64,000 bases of DNA from Bacteroidales bacterium (GTDB taxonomy: Bacteria > Bacteroidota > Bacteroidia > Bacteroidales > UBA932). Position numbers and translations under genes: made by a program. Numbering within the stretch: the first letter of the stretch is position 1; the number at the start of each line of letters is the position of its first letter. A model generated the notes under the pieces. That model worked only from the letters and a program-made list of their open reading frames with translations, had not been told where the DNA came from and did no database searches. The stretch spans positions 19,067 to 83,066 of the forward strand of contig JAFURF010000008.1 in the NCBI GenBank assembly GCA_017471965.1, in the 5' to 3' direction. Shown here piece by piece: positions 47,273 to 56,128 of the stretch.

Positions 47273-47302
47273 AAAACGGCTTACAGATATGTAAGTCGTT
47301 TT
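47273..47302 (+). terminator. Terminator of tRNA-Asn
   Basis: AAAACGGCTTAC (47273-47284) pairs with GTAAGTCGTTTT (47291-47302) with one G-T pair, followed by a T-rich run. Confidence 0.8.
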
Positions 47303-47322
47303 TCTTTTTTATTCATATTTCC

Positions 47323-47330
47323 TATCTTTA
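47323..47330 (+). promoter_or_regulatory. Candidate -7 element of the dehydrogenase/LytS operon
   Basis: TATCTTTA is one base off TAnnTTTG and lies 21 bp before the ATG at 47352. It overlaps the T-rich region after the tRNA terminator. Confidence 0.35.
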
Positions 47331-47351
47331 CATCTTGAAAACATTTCTAAT

Positions 47352-48278
47352 ATGAAGATAGTCTTTCTTGATGCGGCGACGATGGGAAATGTTTCCTTCG
47401 AGCCGTTCGAACGCCTTGGCGAATTTGTCAGATATGAAAGTTCCACTCCGGAGGAGGCAAAGGAGAGGGTAAAGGACATTGATGTCCTTCTCATCAATAA
47501 AGTGCTTGTAGACAAGGAACTTATCGACTCTGCTCCAAATCTGAAACTGATATGCATAGCAGCCACGGGAGTGAATAACATTGATGTGGATTATGCGGCA
47601 TCAAAAGGGATTCCTGTCAGAAATGCCGTAGGATATTCAACCGATTCGGTAGTACAGTCGACATTCATGCACATCCTGTCACTTGTAGGAGGCGGACCGT
47701 ATTTTGACGAAAGCGTCAAATCAGGAAAGTACTCCAGAAGCGGGATGTTCACCGACCCGAACTGGAACTGGTGGGAACTGGCAGGAAAGACCATCGGCAT
47801 CATCGGTCTGGGAAATATAGGCAGAAAAGTCGCCAGGATTGCAGAAGTCTTCGGAATGAAGGTGTGTTATTTCTCGACATCCGGCACAGGACATTGTCAG
47901 GATTATCCATGTCTGTCTCTGGAAGAACTGCTTGCCAAATCCGACATAGTGTCGATACATGCTCCTCTCAACAGCCGCACCATGAACCTCATCGGAAAGG
48001 AAGAACTCGCCATGATGAAGCCTACAGCATACCTTGTGAACATGGGCCGAGGCGCCATTGTCGTGGAAAAGGACCTTGCAGATGCCATCGACGGCGGCGT
48101 TATAGCCGGAGCCGGCATGGATGTATTTGTCAATGAGCCTATTCCGGAAGACCACCCGTACCTCAGGATGAAGCATCCCGAGCGAATGCGCCTCGCACCA
48201 CATGTGGCTTGGGCAAGCGTGGAAGCCCGTGAAAGGCTGGTCGGAATCATGGCTGACAACATAGCGAAAGGCTGGTAA
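47352..48278 (+). CDS. NAD-dependent D-2-hydroxyacid dehydrogenase (glycerate dehydrogenase-like)
   Basis: 308 residues, cytoplasmic. It reduces a 2-keto acid such as hydroxypyruvate, or the reverse. The Rossmann motif GLGNIGRKVARIA, the catalytic arginine in VNMGRGAIV, the glutamate in DVFVNEP and the histidine in LAPHVAWASVEAR are present. The length is slightly short of the typical 315-330 but complete. It is 5 bp before the LytS-like kinase, so the three genes are likely co-transcribed; a metabolic link is not evident. Confidence 0.88.
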   Translation: MKIVFLDAATMGNVSFEPFERLGEFVRYESSTPEEAKERVKDIDVLLINKVLVDKELIDSAPNLKLICIAATGVNNIDVDYAASKGIPVRNAVGYSTDSVVQSTFMHILSLVGGGPYFDESVKSGKYSRSGMFTDPNWNWWELAGKTIGIIGLGNIGRKVARIAEVFGMKVCYFSTSGTGHCQDYPCLSLEELLAKSDIVSIHAPLNSRTMNLIGKEELAMMKPTAYLVNMGRGAIVVEKDLADAIDGGVIAGAGMDVFVNEPIPEDHPYLRMKHPERMRLAPHVAWASVEARERLVGIMADNIAKGW

Positions 48279-48283
48279 ACCAC

Positions 48284-49285
48284 ATGTCAGGCAAAAAGAC
48301 AACAGAGCGGCACAGGGGCATGGAGCATCTGATCTATGCATCCATGTGGATGCTTGTCCTGATCTCACCTCTTATCAACGAACTGCTGCAGACGGCAAGA
48401 GGACGGGAATTTGCGTGGATAGACATACTTTGGGGATGGAGCAGGATAGTTCCCTTCCTTATCATGTTCCTGATACACAACTACGTTCTGATACCACGGC
48501 TTCTGCTTGACGGCAAGATGAAAAGATATTCCGCAGGCGTCATACTCCTGCTTGTCACATTCTTCCTATACGAATATGCTGCACACGGGGCCAGAATGGG
48601 GCTGAACTGTCTGCTGGGATTTCTGATGCTTGGGTTCAACCTGGCCATTGTCCTGCTTTTCAAATACCAGCGTGAGCAGGAAAACCGCAAGGATCTCGAC
48701 AGCATAAGGCTCCAGGAGGAAGTAAGATACCTCAAGGCACAGATCAACCCTCATTTCTTCATGAACATGCTCAACAACATACACGCCATGGTGGAGGTCG
48801 ATCAGGATAAGGCTCAGGACATGATCCTGGAACTGTCGAAACTCATGAGATATGTATTGTATGAGGGAGACAATTCTTTGACCACGTTTGCAAATGAAGT
48901 CAGGTTCATTTCCAGTTATGTAGCCTTGATGCGTCAAAGATATCCGTCTGACAAGGTCGAAGTCGAACTGATTGTGCCGAATCATCCGTCAGACAAAGTC
49001 AGACTTCCACCATTGCTTTTCATCGCTTTCGTGGAAAACGCATTCAAGCATGGCATCAGTTACAGAAGAAAGTCACATATCAGGATATCCGTCAGTGATG
49101 ACGACGGACATATTTATTTCTTCTGCAGGAACACCAAACCTGAAACAGATAACGCATCCACCGGAGGTGTCGGCCTCGAAAACGTAAGACGCCGTCTGGA
49201 TCTCCTGTATGAAGGCAGAAGTTCTTTGAGGATCGAAGACGGATCCGATTATTACACAGTCAATCTGATAATTCCATACATATGA
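48284..49285 (+). CDS. LytS/YehU-type sensor histidine kinase
   Basis: 333 residues. Four membrane helices occupy about residues 15-125 (LIYASMWMLVLISPL, IVPFLIMFLIHNYVLI, AGVILLLVTFFLYEYAA, LLGFLMLGFNLAIVLLF) with no extracytoplasmic sensor domain. Then comes the His_kinase H-box LKAQINPHFFMNMLNNI and an ATPase domain (FVENAFKHGI, GGVGLENVRRRLDLLY). It should phosphorylate the LytTR regulator whose start overlaps its stop by 4 bp. Confidence 0.93.
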   Translation: MSGKKTTERHRGMEHLIYASMWMLVLISPLINELLQTARGREFAWIDILWGWSRIVPFLIMFLIHNYVLIPRLLLDGKMKRYSAGVILLLVTFFLYEYAAHGARMGLNCLLGFLMLGFNLAIVLLFKYQREQENRKDLDSIRLQEEVRYLKAQINPHFFMNMLNNIHAMVEVDQDKAQDMILELSKLMRYVLYEGDNSLTTFANEVRFISSYVALMRQRYPSDKVEVELIVPNHPSDKVRLPPLLFIAFVENAFKHGISYRRKSHIRISVSDDDGHIYFFCRNTKPETDNASTGGVGLENVRRRLDLLYEGRSSLRIEDGSDYYTVNLIIPYI

Positions 49286-50016
49286 AAATAAAGTGCATTG
49301 CTGTCGACGATGAACCTATGGCTCTCGACAAGATGAAGAACTACATCGAGCGCACTCCTTACCTTGAACTCGCAGGACTGTGCGAGGGCACATATGAGGC
49401 CATGAAGACACTCCTGTCCGAAAAGGTGGACGCAATATTCATAGACATAAACATGCCGGACATGAACGGCCTTGAGTTCATAAAGACGCTTGCAGATCCT
49501 CCGCTTGTCATATTCACGACAGCCTATGCGGAATATGCTGTAGAAAGTTATAAGGTACGCGCCATAGACTACCTTCTCAAGCCGTTCGGATTCGCAGAGT
49601 TCCAGCGTGCTGCAGATAATCTTCACAAACACTTCCTGCTCATGCATCCGCAGGAGGAGGAAGACCGTACGGACACATCACCACATGAATCCGATGTCCT
49701 GTATCTGAAAGTGGACTACAGGTTTATACGCATTGTCCTGGACGACATCATGTATATAGAAGGAATGAACGAGTACCTTAAGATTCATCTTACCGATGCT
49801 GACCCGTTATTGACCCACACCACATTCAGGCACATCAAGGAAAAGCTTCCTGCACACTTCATTCAGATACATCGTTCATATATTGCGAACATGAAGCACG
49901 TAAAGGAAGTGGAAAGATCGGTAGTCACGATGTCCGACGGAGCAAGAATTCCTGTCAGCGACAGCAATAAGGACGCGTTCATGCAATATATCCAGACATA
50001 TACCTTGAAGAAGTAG
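49282..50016 (+). CDS. LytR/AgrA-type response regulator
   Basis: 244 residues. A receiver domain (VDDEPMA acidic pocket, phospho-acceptor in FIDINMPDMNG, YLLKPF lysine) is joined to a LytTR DNA-binding domain (IMYIEGMNEYLKIHL, FIQIHRSYIANM, IPVSDSNKDAF). Its ATG overlaps the kinase stop (ATGA). Targets cannot be told from the window. Confidence 0.95.
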   Translation: MKIKCIAVDDEPMALDKMKNYIERTPYLELAGLCEGTYEAMKTLLSEKVDAIFIDINMPDMNGLEFIKTLADPPLVIFTTAYAEYAVESYKVRAIDYLLKPFGFAEFQRAADNLHKHFLLMHPQEEEDRTDTSPHESDVLYLKVDYRFIRIVLDDIMYIEGMNEYLKIHLTDADPLLTHTTFRHIKEKLPAHFIQIHRSYIANMKHVKEVERSVVTMSDGARIPVSDSNKDAFMQYIQTYTLKK

Positions 50017-50017
50017 A

Positions 50018-50047
50018 AAAGGGACATCTCCGGTTGAGATGTCCCTT
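50018..50047. terminator. Bidirectional terminator between the LytTR regulator and tRNA-Leu
   Basis: AAAGGGACATCTC (50018-50030) pairs perfectly with GAGATGTCCCTTT (50035-50047) around a 4-base loop. A T-run flanks it on both strands. Confidence 0.88.
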
Positions 50048-50049
50048 TG

Positions 50050-50130
50050 TGCCCATGATAGGAGTCGAACCTACACGCCGTGAAGCACTCGCACCTGAAA
50101 CGAGCGTGTCTACCATTTCACCACATGGGC
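50050..50130 (-). tRNA. tRNA-Leu (anticodon CAG)
   Basis: Class II tRNA with a long variable arm. The acceptor GCCCATG pairs with CATGGGC (plus-strand 50124-50130 and 50051-50057), discriminator A. The anticodon loop TTCAGGT gives CAG, encoded at 50097-50095. The T arm contains GGTTCGACTCC. CCA is not encoded. Confidence 0.94.
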
Positions 50131-50145
50131 TTTGGAAAGAGATTG

Positions 50146-50153
50146 CAAAGATA
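50146..50153 (-). promoter_or_regulatory. -7 element of tRNA-Leu
   Basis: On the minus strand TATCTTTG fits TAnnTTTG and lies 15 bp before the tRNA. The -33 element is weak. Confidence 0.55.
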
Positions 50154-50204
50154 TAAAATGTTTTTGAAATACGAACTATTTTTGATTTTGTGCCTTAAAT
50201 TTTA

Positions 50205-50963
50205 TCACATTATCACATCATAAGCATATACACTTTCCCATCCGTTGACCAAAACCCTGACTTCTGTCAAGGCATAGTCGATAGTCACGGACACATCATC
50301 CAGATCAGGAGCAGACCAATCATATCCACCGGCAGACAGATACTGTCCCAATGCAAAAGTCTTGCTGGCAACGCCATCTCCCTCAACACTCAGCATCAGC
50401 CGGTCATCGGTCTGACGAGGAAGCACCACCTTGAAATCATCTCCGTCACGTTCCGGAGTGCATTCAAATTTTCCTTCAACAGGGTTGCCGGCATGGTCAT
50501 ACCCAGACACGTTGCCATTGACCTTCATGTCAAACGGGAAATCGCCTCCTCCTTCAGTCTTTATATGCATCACACAATGATTCTTTCTCATGCGGACAGT
50601 GTCTGTGAGCATTTCTCCCGTTGCTACCACATCAGCGTCATGCATATATATCTCCGGACAATCCTGTCCGAGCGGAATATCCAGTCCACGCACCGTGGCA
50701 AGACCTCCGTCACCGGACCATACGCGAAGATGCAGATCCGTTTTCGGCACATATACGGAATACCGCGTATGGACATCAAGGTCTACAGCATCTTCCCAAA
50801 CCACTCCTTCTTCACTTGTGACAAGCAGGTCTGCATCCGATGGCACCGCTCCGCCGCACTCGCTGAAGTCGAACAGCAGAAGGCAGGGACATGAATCCCT
50901 GACCTCCTTGACAGAACAGGAAGCAAGAAGGAAGATGCATGCAACGACCGCTTGTATCTTCAT
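50205..50963 (-). CDS. FimB/Mfa2-family fimbrial anchor lipoprotein
   Basis: 252 residues. The start at 50963 opens a lipoprotein signal (IFLLASCSVKE). Cysteine-rich CSVKEVRDSCPCLLLFDFSEC and the two-domain beta-sandwich with a central RKNHCVMHIK are typical of the Mfa2/FimB anchors. These attach type V fimbriae to the outer membrane and limit their length. It is the last gene of the fimbrial operon and directly follows the fimbrillin gene, in the order usual for fimA-fimB and mfa1-mfa2. Confidence 0.85.
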   Translation of the reverse strand: MKIQAVVACIFLLASCSVKEVRDSCPCLLLFDFSECGGAVPSDADLLVTSEEGVVWEDAVDLDVHTRYSVYVPKTDLHLRVWSGDGGLATVRGLDIPLGQDCPEIYMHDADVVATGEMLTDTVRMRKNHCVMHIKTEGGGDFPFDMKVNGNVSGYDHAGNPVEGKFECTPERDGDDFKVVLPRQTDDRLMLSVEGDGVASKTFALGQYLSAGGYDWSAPDLDDVSVTIDYALTEVRVLVNGWESVYAYDVIM

Positions 50964-50988
50964 ATACCGGTCAGTCATATGGTTCTTG

Positions 50989-51984
50989 CTAAAGGACTTC
51001 ATTCAGAGAAGCACCGGTATCCCAATCAAGAACCGTGACATTGAACATTTCACCATATTTCTCCATATCAGATGACGGATCCTGCTTTCCCGGGCGCGTA
51101 ACGACCAATGACACATCATAAACGGCATTCTGCTTCAGTTCCGGCAATGATATCGGATAGCAGCACAACTGGGTACCGATATATGCCTCAACCACAAGTC
51201 TTGTCGGACGAGGTTCCCATGGATCGGAATACGACTCTGCAGAATACGGATTAGGACAGCAATAGAAGACCTTCCCTATCTGATATTCAAGGGCAGGAGT
51301 CAGGATCTTTCCTTCAAGATCATGGTAGAGGAAAGCCTCGCATCCCCCGACATCACCGGAGAACTCATCCTTGCAATACCATGATCCGGGCAGAACACCG
51401 AGACTCAGAGACGGTGTGGAAAGATATGCCTTATCCGCAGGGACATTGATCAGATATGCAGACTTGAGTTTGAAGTCCAGATCATTGAATCCGCTCTGTT
51501 CAAAACGGGTGACCACACTCTTGAGACGGATCTTTGAGACTACCCTCCTTACATTTATCGTCTCCGACGACGATGCGGTAAGCGAAACGACCTTGCTGCC
51601 TTCCATCACCAGTGCTCCAGGAGCATTATGCGCCAGACTTGAACGCGCAGCCTTAAGATCAGACAGTCTCGCCATGGCACTCATGTCAGGAGCATTTCCC
51701 AACACAACAACTTCCTTCTGCCCCACAGTACACTGGATCTTGACAGGGGATCCTATACCGTTCGATCTTGCAAATGCCTCAAGCATACCAGTATCCAGAG
51801 AATACACCAGAATCTGGCAATCCGACACATCGGACTCTCCGCTATCTGCCTTGGTAGCATAATAAGGCACTGAAACTTCAAGTTCTACAATTTCATTTTC
51901 TGCATAGGCAGATTGCTCTTCATTCTTGGCACATGCAGCCAGAGCGGCGAGTGAGACAGCCGCAATCAAGATTTTCTTTTTCAT
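50989..51984 (-). CDS. FimA/Mfa1-family fimbrillin lipoprotein
   Basis: 331 residues, predicted major or accessory type V fimbrial subunit. A lipoprotein signal ends in LAACAKNEE. ELEVSVPYYATKADSGESD carries a basic residue in the stretch where fimbrillins are proteolytically trimmed before donor-strand polymerisation. VRRVVSKIRLKSV separates the N- and C-terminal beta-sandwiches, and the tail FNVTVLDWDTGASLNEVL is the typical donor strand. Its ATG overlaps the previous stop (ATGA at 51984-51981). Confidence 0.85.
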   Translation of the reverse strand: MKKKILIAAVSLAALAACAKNEEQSAYAENEIVELEVSVPYYATKADSGESDVSDCQILVYSLDTGMLEAFARSNGIGSPVKIQCTVGQKEVVVLGNAPDMSAMARLSDLKAARSSLAHNAPGALVMEGSKVVSLTASSSETINVRRVVSKIRLKSVVTRFEQSGFNDLDFKLKSAYLINVPADKAYLSTPSLSLGVLPGSWYCKDEFSGDVGGCEAFLYHDLEGKILTPALEYQIGKVFYCCPNPYSAESYSDPWEPRPTRLVVEAYIGTQLCCYPISLPELKQNAVYDVSLVVTRPGKQDPSSDMEKYGEMFNVTVLDWDTGASLNEVL

Positions 51985-53843
51985 AACGTTTTTCTTTTAT
52001 TAACCAATAAATGCATCTCCGGATCCAGATTGGCTCGATGTTCCATATACGGATCCCGGGCGATGCTCAATTCATAATATTTCATTGCTTCTTCATATAC
52101 CCCAAGCCGGGAAAGAACCATAGCCTTAAGATAGCATACCCTGGCCTGGTCCGTATCAAGACGGTCCAGAACATCAAGGGCGGACCGGTCATATCCTGCA
52201 GACACAAAAGCAAGTGCGGAATTATAATCGTCATATGGTCTCAGGAGAGTCACTGCACGTTTATAATCAAGAGACTTCAATGCATCCAGGCCGGCCATAT
52301 AGACGGTATCCAGTTCGGTAGTGTGCACTGTATCCTTCTGCATACCGGCACGATGGAGGTGAAAGTCAAAACTGACACTGCGCAGTTTAGGGTAGACCTT
52401 TTCCCTCAGATACCTGTATTCCGGCATTGTTGAAATCTTCTTTTCCGAACAGTCAGGATCCGTCATATCGTCCGTCACAGCGAGGATCCTGTCGCGGGCC
52501 TGAATCCCGATTACCGTATCGTTCGCCACAATACGTCTGAACTGATCCCAGTTCTCAGGCATTGCCGAAGTCCTCAGAAAGGGTTTCCATTCAACCGGGA
52601 CATAGTCCTTCAGATAATCCCTCACAGCATCGGACCGGGCCGCAGACAAGGCCGCATTATGGCTGAAACTGCCTTCAGGAGAACATGAGGCCATGATGAC
52701 CAATGAATCCAGTTCATACTCCCTCCTCCCGACAACATCATCGATGCAACCGATCACGCGACGCAATTCCGAAGCATTGTCAGACAAGGACGTATCCACC
52801 TCAGCACTGCCCTGACGGAAATCGATCAAAGCCTTCGTGTTGTCATATACGGTCCTTTCCAATATCATCATCCTGAACTTCGGTGTCATGTCAGCCATGG
52901 AAGAAAGAGAACTTATATAGAATGTAAGGTCATCCGGGAATGGAAGATGACAGATGCTTTCGCCATCCTCATACATTTCACCCGACAGGCCCACCACCAC
53001 CTTCTTCAGGGCCGGACGGCTCCTGAACGTATGGACATATCTGTAAATGAAATCTCCATCTGATGTCGTCAGGATAGTATCAAGACGTATTCCTTCAGTC
53101 AATATAGGGTCCTTCACATAACGGTCGTACATCTTCCCTGTCATGGCTTTACGTCTTTCATTATGCCGGATCCTGATGCTTCTGCGGTAGTGCTCCAGAG
53201 CGTCAGCCTGGGTGACTCCGAAAAGATTCTCTGCCACAGGATCACTCACCAGAGATGAATCCGTCTTCATGGCGTAGGTCTGAGGGAAATGCCTCTCGAG
53301 AAAAATCTCCAACTGTCTTACCCATATCAGATCAAGCGTATCCGTAATGATGGATGACATGAATTTCCTGTATCTCTGATACCCTCTCATCTGTCCCTCA
53401 CGATATGCTTCTCCAGTAATGAACAGGGGCTCCAGCGCGACCGTATCATTCTGTATCCTCATCTCGGGATAAAGTTTCAACTGCCACCTCGAATCCGACA
53501 TTCCTGCAGGTACAGAAACATCAAAGCCTATGGACACATATCCTGCCCTCTCCGCCACATTCCTGAAACGCGCCACCACCTTTGAGGCATTTATGACATC
53601 GGTCGCAACCATCTCCCCCGTATCCGTATCCCTGATGGCATTCATGATGACAGGTCCTTCAGACAGAGAACCTACGATGCTGTCGATATCCACCTCGCAG
53701 GAGTCCTCCTGCGGTTTGTCCTCCGGCACGCTTATCTGCAAGGTCACTTTCCCGGAACGGATATCCTGCAGTTTCCTGAGCGGAGTGCATGACAGGGCAG
53801 CAGCCAACAGGAAAAGCAATAATGTCTTCAGTTCAGAACACAT
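51981..53843 (-). CDS. DUF3868/OmpA-like lipoprotein of the fimbrial operon
   Basis: 620 residues. The start at 53843 gives a lipoprotein signal (LLAAALSCTPLRK). The N-terminal about 300 residues fit the DUF3868 region seen next to DUF3575 in Bacteroidota fimbrial loci. At about 330-440 an OmpA-like segment (DFRQGSAEVDTSLSDN, SPEGSFSHNAALSAARSDAV) suggests peptidoglycan contact. The last about 120 residues look like TPR helices (YMAGLDALKSLDYKRAV, YLKAMVLSRLGVYEEAMKYY). It probably scaffolds the fimbria or its base. It overlaps the DUF3575 gene by 11 bp. Confidence 0.7.
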   Translation of the reverse strand: MCSELKTLLLFLLAAALSCTPLRKLQDIRSGKVTLQISVPEDKPQEDSCEVDIDSIVGSLSEGPVIMNAIRDTDTGEMVATDVINASKVVARFRNVAERAGYVSIGFDVSVPAGMSDSRWQLKLYPEMRIQNDTVALEPLFITGEAYREGQMRGYQRYRKFMSSIITDTLDLIWVRQLEIFLERHFPQTYAMKTDSSLVSDPVAENLFGVTQADALEHYRRSIRIRHNERRKAMTGKMYDRYVKDPILTEGIRLDTILTTSDGDFIYRYVHTFRSRPALKKVVVGLSGEMYEDGESICHLPFPDDLTFYISSLSSMADMTPKFRMMILERTVYDNTKALIDFRQGSAEVDTSLSDNASELRRVIGCIDDVVGRREYELDSLVIMASCSPEGSFSHNAALSAARSDAVRDYLKDYVPVEWKPFLRTSAMPENWDQFRRIVANDTVIGIQARDRILAVTDDMTDPDCSEKKISTMPEYRYLREKVYPKLRSVSFDFHLHRAGMQKDTVHTTELDTVYMAGLDALKSLDYKRAVTLLRPYDDYNSALAFVSAGYDRSALDVLDRLDTDQARVCYLKAMVLSRLGVYEEAMKYYELSIARDPYMEHRANLDPEMHLLVNKRKTL

Positions 53844-54396
53844 AGGCCAAGGATATGACGACATCATCCGGAAGCAGAAAGAACTTTTTCCCTATTCCGG
53901 TCGTAATTCCACATACAGGACATGAATACTGGCGGTAATCTGCAACCCCTGCCCATAAGCCCACTCCGAACTCCAGATTGAGATGAGGCGTAAGCATATA
54001 GGTGTAGCCGCCATACATACCTGCACCATATCTGTCACCTTCTTCGGTTTTTCGGGATGCCAGACCACCTCTGTTGTACTCCTGCCACCTTATCTTTCCG
54101 GCAAACCACCACCCTGACATTGCATGCCACGGCCATAATCTTGCACCTGCAGAAAACGACAACTGACGGTCTTGAAACTGCAGTTCAGGATCTCCCTGCC
54201 GGAAGGTAAAGGGATTGTAACGCATTCCTGCCGTCAAGCTCCATCGCCTTGACACCGCATAAGAAAACTCGGCATTCAAGGTCCCTAGCCTGGCATACCC
54301 GAGAAGATCAGTCGATGCGCTGAACTTTCTGGCAAAGACGTGGCATGGCATGAGCACAAGGATGATGAACAAAAGGATCTTTGACTTCATGAGCAT
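53833..54396 (-). CDS. DUF3575 outer-membrane beta-barrel protein
   Basis: 187 residues with a signal peptide ending near CHVFARKF. Alternating hydrophobic strands with aromatic ends (TAGMRYNPFTF, YGGYTYMLTPHLNLEFGVGLWAG) and the C-terminal VVISLAYVF are those of a small 8-strand barrel of the DUF3575 family. The start at 54396 follows the upstream TAG closely. DUF3575 genes are common companions of fimbrial loci in Bacteroidota; their role is not established. Confidence 0.8.
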   Translation of the reverse strand: MLMKSKILLFIILVLMPCHVFARKFSASTDLLGYARLGTLNAEFSYAVSRRWSLTAGMRYNPFTFRQGDPELQFQDRQLSFSAGARLWPWHAMSGWWFAGKIRWQEYNRGGLASRKTEEGDRYGAGMYGGYTYMLTPHLNLEFGVGLWAGVADYRQYSCPVCGITTGIGKKFFLLPDDVVISLAYVF

Positions 54397-54398
54397 CA

Positions 54399-55973
54399 CT
54401 ATCTGTATCTGTTGAATATCATGTCGATGTCGGAAGTCCTTGCCGGCAAGGCCTTTATCAAAGCCCTTTGCAGTTCATCCACAGACGTTGTCTCTGGCCG
54501 CAGGACCGAGAATATCTCACTTGTCGACACCCCTTTTTCCTCCAGGAACCGGAATATCTGCGGATAGAACCAATAGGATGTACCGAAAGACGGATATGAG
54601 CCGCCGTAACGTTCATGGTACATCTTAGATTCAAGGTGATAGGCCCACATCTCACCGACTTCACAATAGCCGGAATTGACTCCCAGGCCATCTCCATATG
54701 TCATTCCTCCTGAAGATATGTATGACCCTATGATATACAGGATATACTGATTCCAGAATGAGGTGCCGACCTTCGTGAAATGAGACGCATGTGCAAGTTC
54801 ATGACATACGGTCGAATAGATTGACCGGTAGTCATGATCTCCTTCAACACCTACGGTAATGTCGGGCAGGAAGAATTTCAACAACGGGGCAAAATATCCC
54901 AGAAAGGATGAAAGCATGTCACTGTCCAGGACTGCCCCATGATGCAGCATCACGGCACTTGAGGCCTTCATCTTGTGAAAAAGCCACATCCTTATGTCTT
55001 TCGGAGGTACAGATATATCCATATCTTCTGCAGCGCATCTTTCATAGTAGTCATATGCAGCATTATTGGCGACGCATCTCTTGAACAGTTTGGTTTCCGA
55101 ATCCGGTGTTACAGTCATGTTCACGCCCTCCGGTCCTGATTTTCCCAAGGTCGAGACCGATGCCGGTACCAGCACCATATTGACACCGATGGAGAAACCC
55201 TTCTCGTTTTCAAAGACAAGACGGTACCTCAGTCTGGCCGAGAATTTCTTAGGCATCTCATAATATCCATCCTTATCGGTATAGGCATGAGAGAATTTGA
55301 CAAATGAATTGCATGACACCCGGACACCTGCCACTCCGAACGGCTTGCCTCCTCCAGCATGTTCATCAACAATGGTGATTCTTCCTGAAGGACAGACTTT
55401 CGAAGCCTTTGTCTGCGGAGCGAGCAATGCCTCATTCCCAGTCATAACATAGGCATGACGTTCTACAGCCTCCCAGTCAATCCCATCATCAGCACGGGTT
55501 CCGGCAACATTTTCTGCCAGATGACATTCATCAATGATTTCATACTCGATATCCGGGAATTCAAAATCCTCAGGAACCAGTGCATACTGCCAGGTCACCT
55601 TACCCTCCGGAACTTCAGGATCATGATACCAGTCTCCTTCTTTGACTATCTCGAAATCCAAAGGATGGTCGGTCATCTCCAATCCTAAAGACACGAGGGC
55701 TTCCAGTTCCTCCCCATCCTTAGGCAGAAACCTAACATACAGATCCGTTGTCTTCACTTCTGTCCTGTCTGCCTTTGTTGGATACAGGTCCTGAAGTGCC
55801 TTTGTGATGTTTTCAGTCTTGTAAGGATTCTCCAGTTGAGATCCCAAGACGATCTTTTCATGAGAAAGATCCCTCCCGTAACGGTAGTCAACTCCATGCT
55901 CCGGACGGGCTCCTTCCTCGCTGCATGACATCACTGTGAGTGCCATGAGCATAAGTCTGATTTTACCTCTCAT
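54399..55973 (-). CDS. Predicted zinc metalloprotease lipoprotein, first gene of the fimbrial operon
   Basis: 524 residues. A lipoprotein signal ends in LTVMSCSEE. Residues about 40-160 are beta-rich; about 200-270 look like a carboxypeptidase-regulatory-type Ig domain (GKPFGVAGVRVSCNSF, AYTDKDGYYEMP). The C-terminal domain has STVCHELAHASHF, a gluzincin-type HExxH with H391, E392 and H395, and a downstream glutamate candidate at E438 or E441 (YCEVGEMWAYHLE). All expected zinc ligands are present, so activity is plausible. I do not recognise the exact family. It is coupled to four fimbrial genes and may process the fimbrillin or act as a tip enzyme. Confidence 0.65.
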   Translation of the reverse strand: MRGKIRLMLMALTVMSCSEEGARPEHGVDYRYGRDLSHEKIVLGSQLENPYKTENITKALQDLYPTKADRTEVKTTDLYVRFLPKDGEELEALVSLGLEMTDHPLDFEIVKEGDWYHDPEVPEGKVTWQYALVPEDFEFPDIEYEIIDECHLAENVAGTRADDGIDWEAVERHAYVMTGNEALLAPQTKASKVCPSGRITIVDEHAGGGKPFGVAGVRVSCNSFVKFSHAYTDKDGYYEMPKKFSARLRYRLVFENEKGFSIGVNMVLVPASVSTLGKSGPEGVNMTVTPDSETKLFKRCVANNAAYDYYERCAAEDMDISVPPKDIRMWLFHKMKASSAVMLHHGAVLDSDMLSSFLGYFAPLLKFFLPDITVGVEGDHDYRSIYSTVCHELAHASHFTKVGTSFWNQYILYIIGSYISSGGMTYGDGLGVNSGYCEVGEMWAYHLESKMYHERYGGSYPSFGTSYWFYPQIFRFLEEKGVSTSEIFSVLRPETTSVDELQRALIKALPARTSDIDMIFNRYR

Positions 55974-56048
55974 AACTTTGACATTAATTACGGAGGCAAA
56001 GTTCCAGAGAATTATCCGTGTAACGAAAAAGTATGCGGATAATTAAAA

Positions 56049-56082
56049 AAATCGCCCTCAGACACACGTCCAAGGGCGATTT
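56049..56082. terminator. Terminator between the deoC and fimbrial operons
   Basis: AAATCGCCCT (56049-56058) pairs with AGGGCGATTT (56073-56082) around a 14-base loop. Minus-strand transcripts then meet a T-run from the A-run before 56049. Confidence 0.8.
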
Positions 56083-56090
56083 ACTATCTG

Positions 56091-56127
56091 AAATTTGTTT
56101 GATTTTTTGCAAAAATCAAACAAATTT
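56091..56127 (-). terminator. Perfect 17-bp inverted repeat just past the deoC stop
   Basis: AAATTTGTTTGATTTTT (56091-56107) and AAAAATCAAACAAATTT (56111-56127) are exact complements around a 3-base loop, starting 1 bp after the deoC stop. It is AT-only apart from two G/C pairs, so it may be an RNA 3'-end stabiliser or a protein site rather than a classic terminator. Confidence 0.65.
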
Positions 56128-56128
56128 T

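Noticed and set aside
47352-50016. Functional link between the 2-hydroxyacid dehydrogenase and the LytS/LytTR pair
   Set aside because: They are adjacent and probably co-transcribed, but nothing in either sequence supports a shared pathway.
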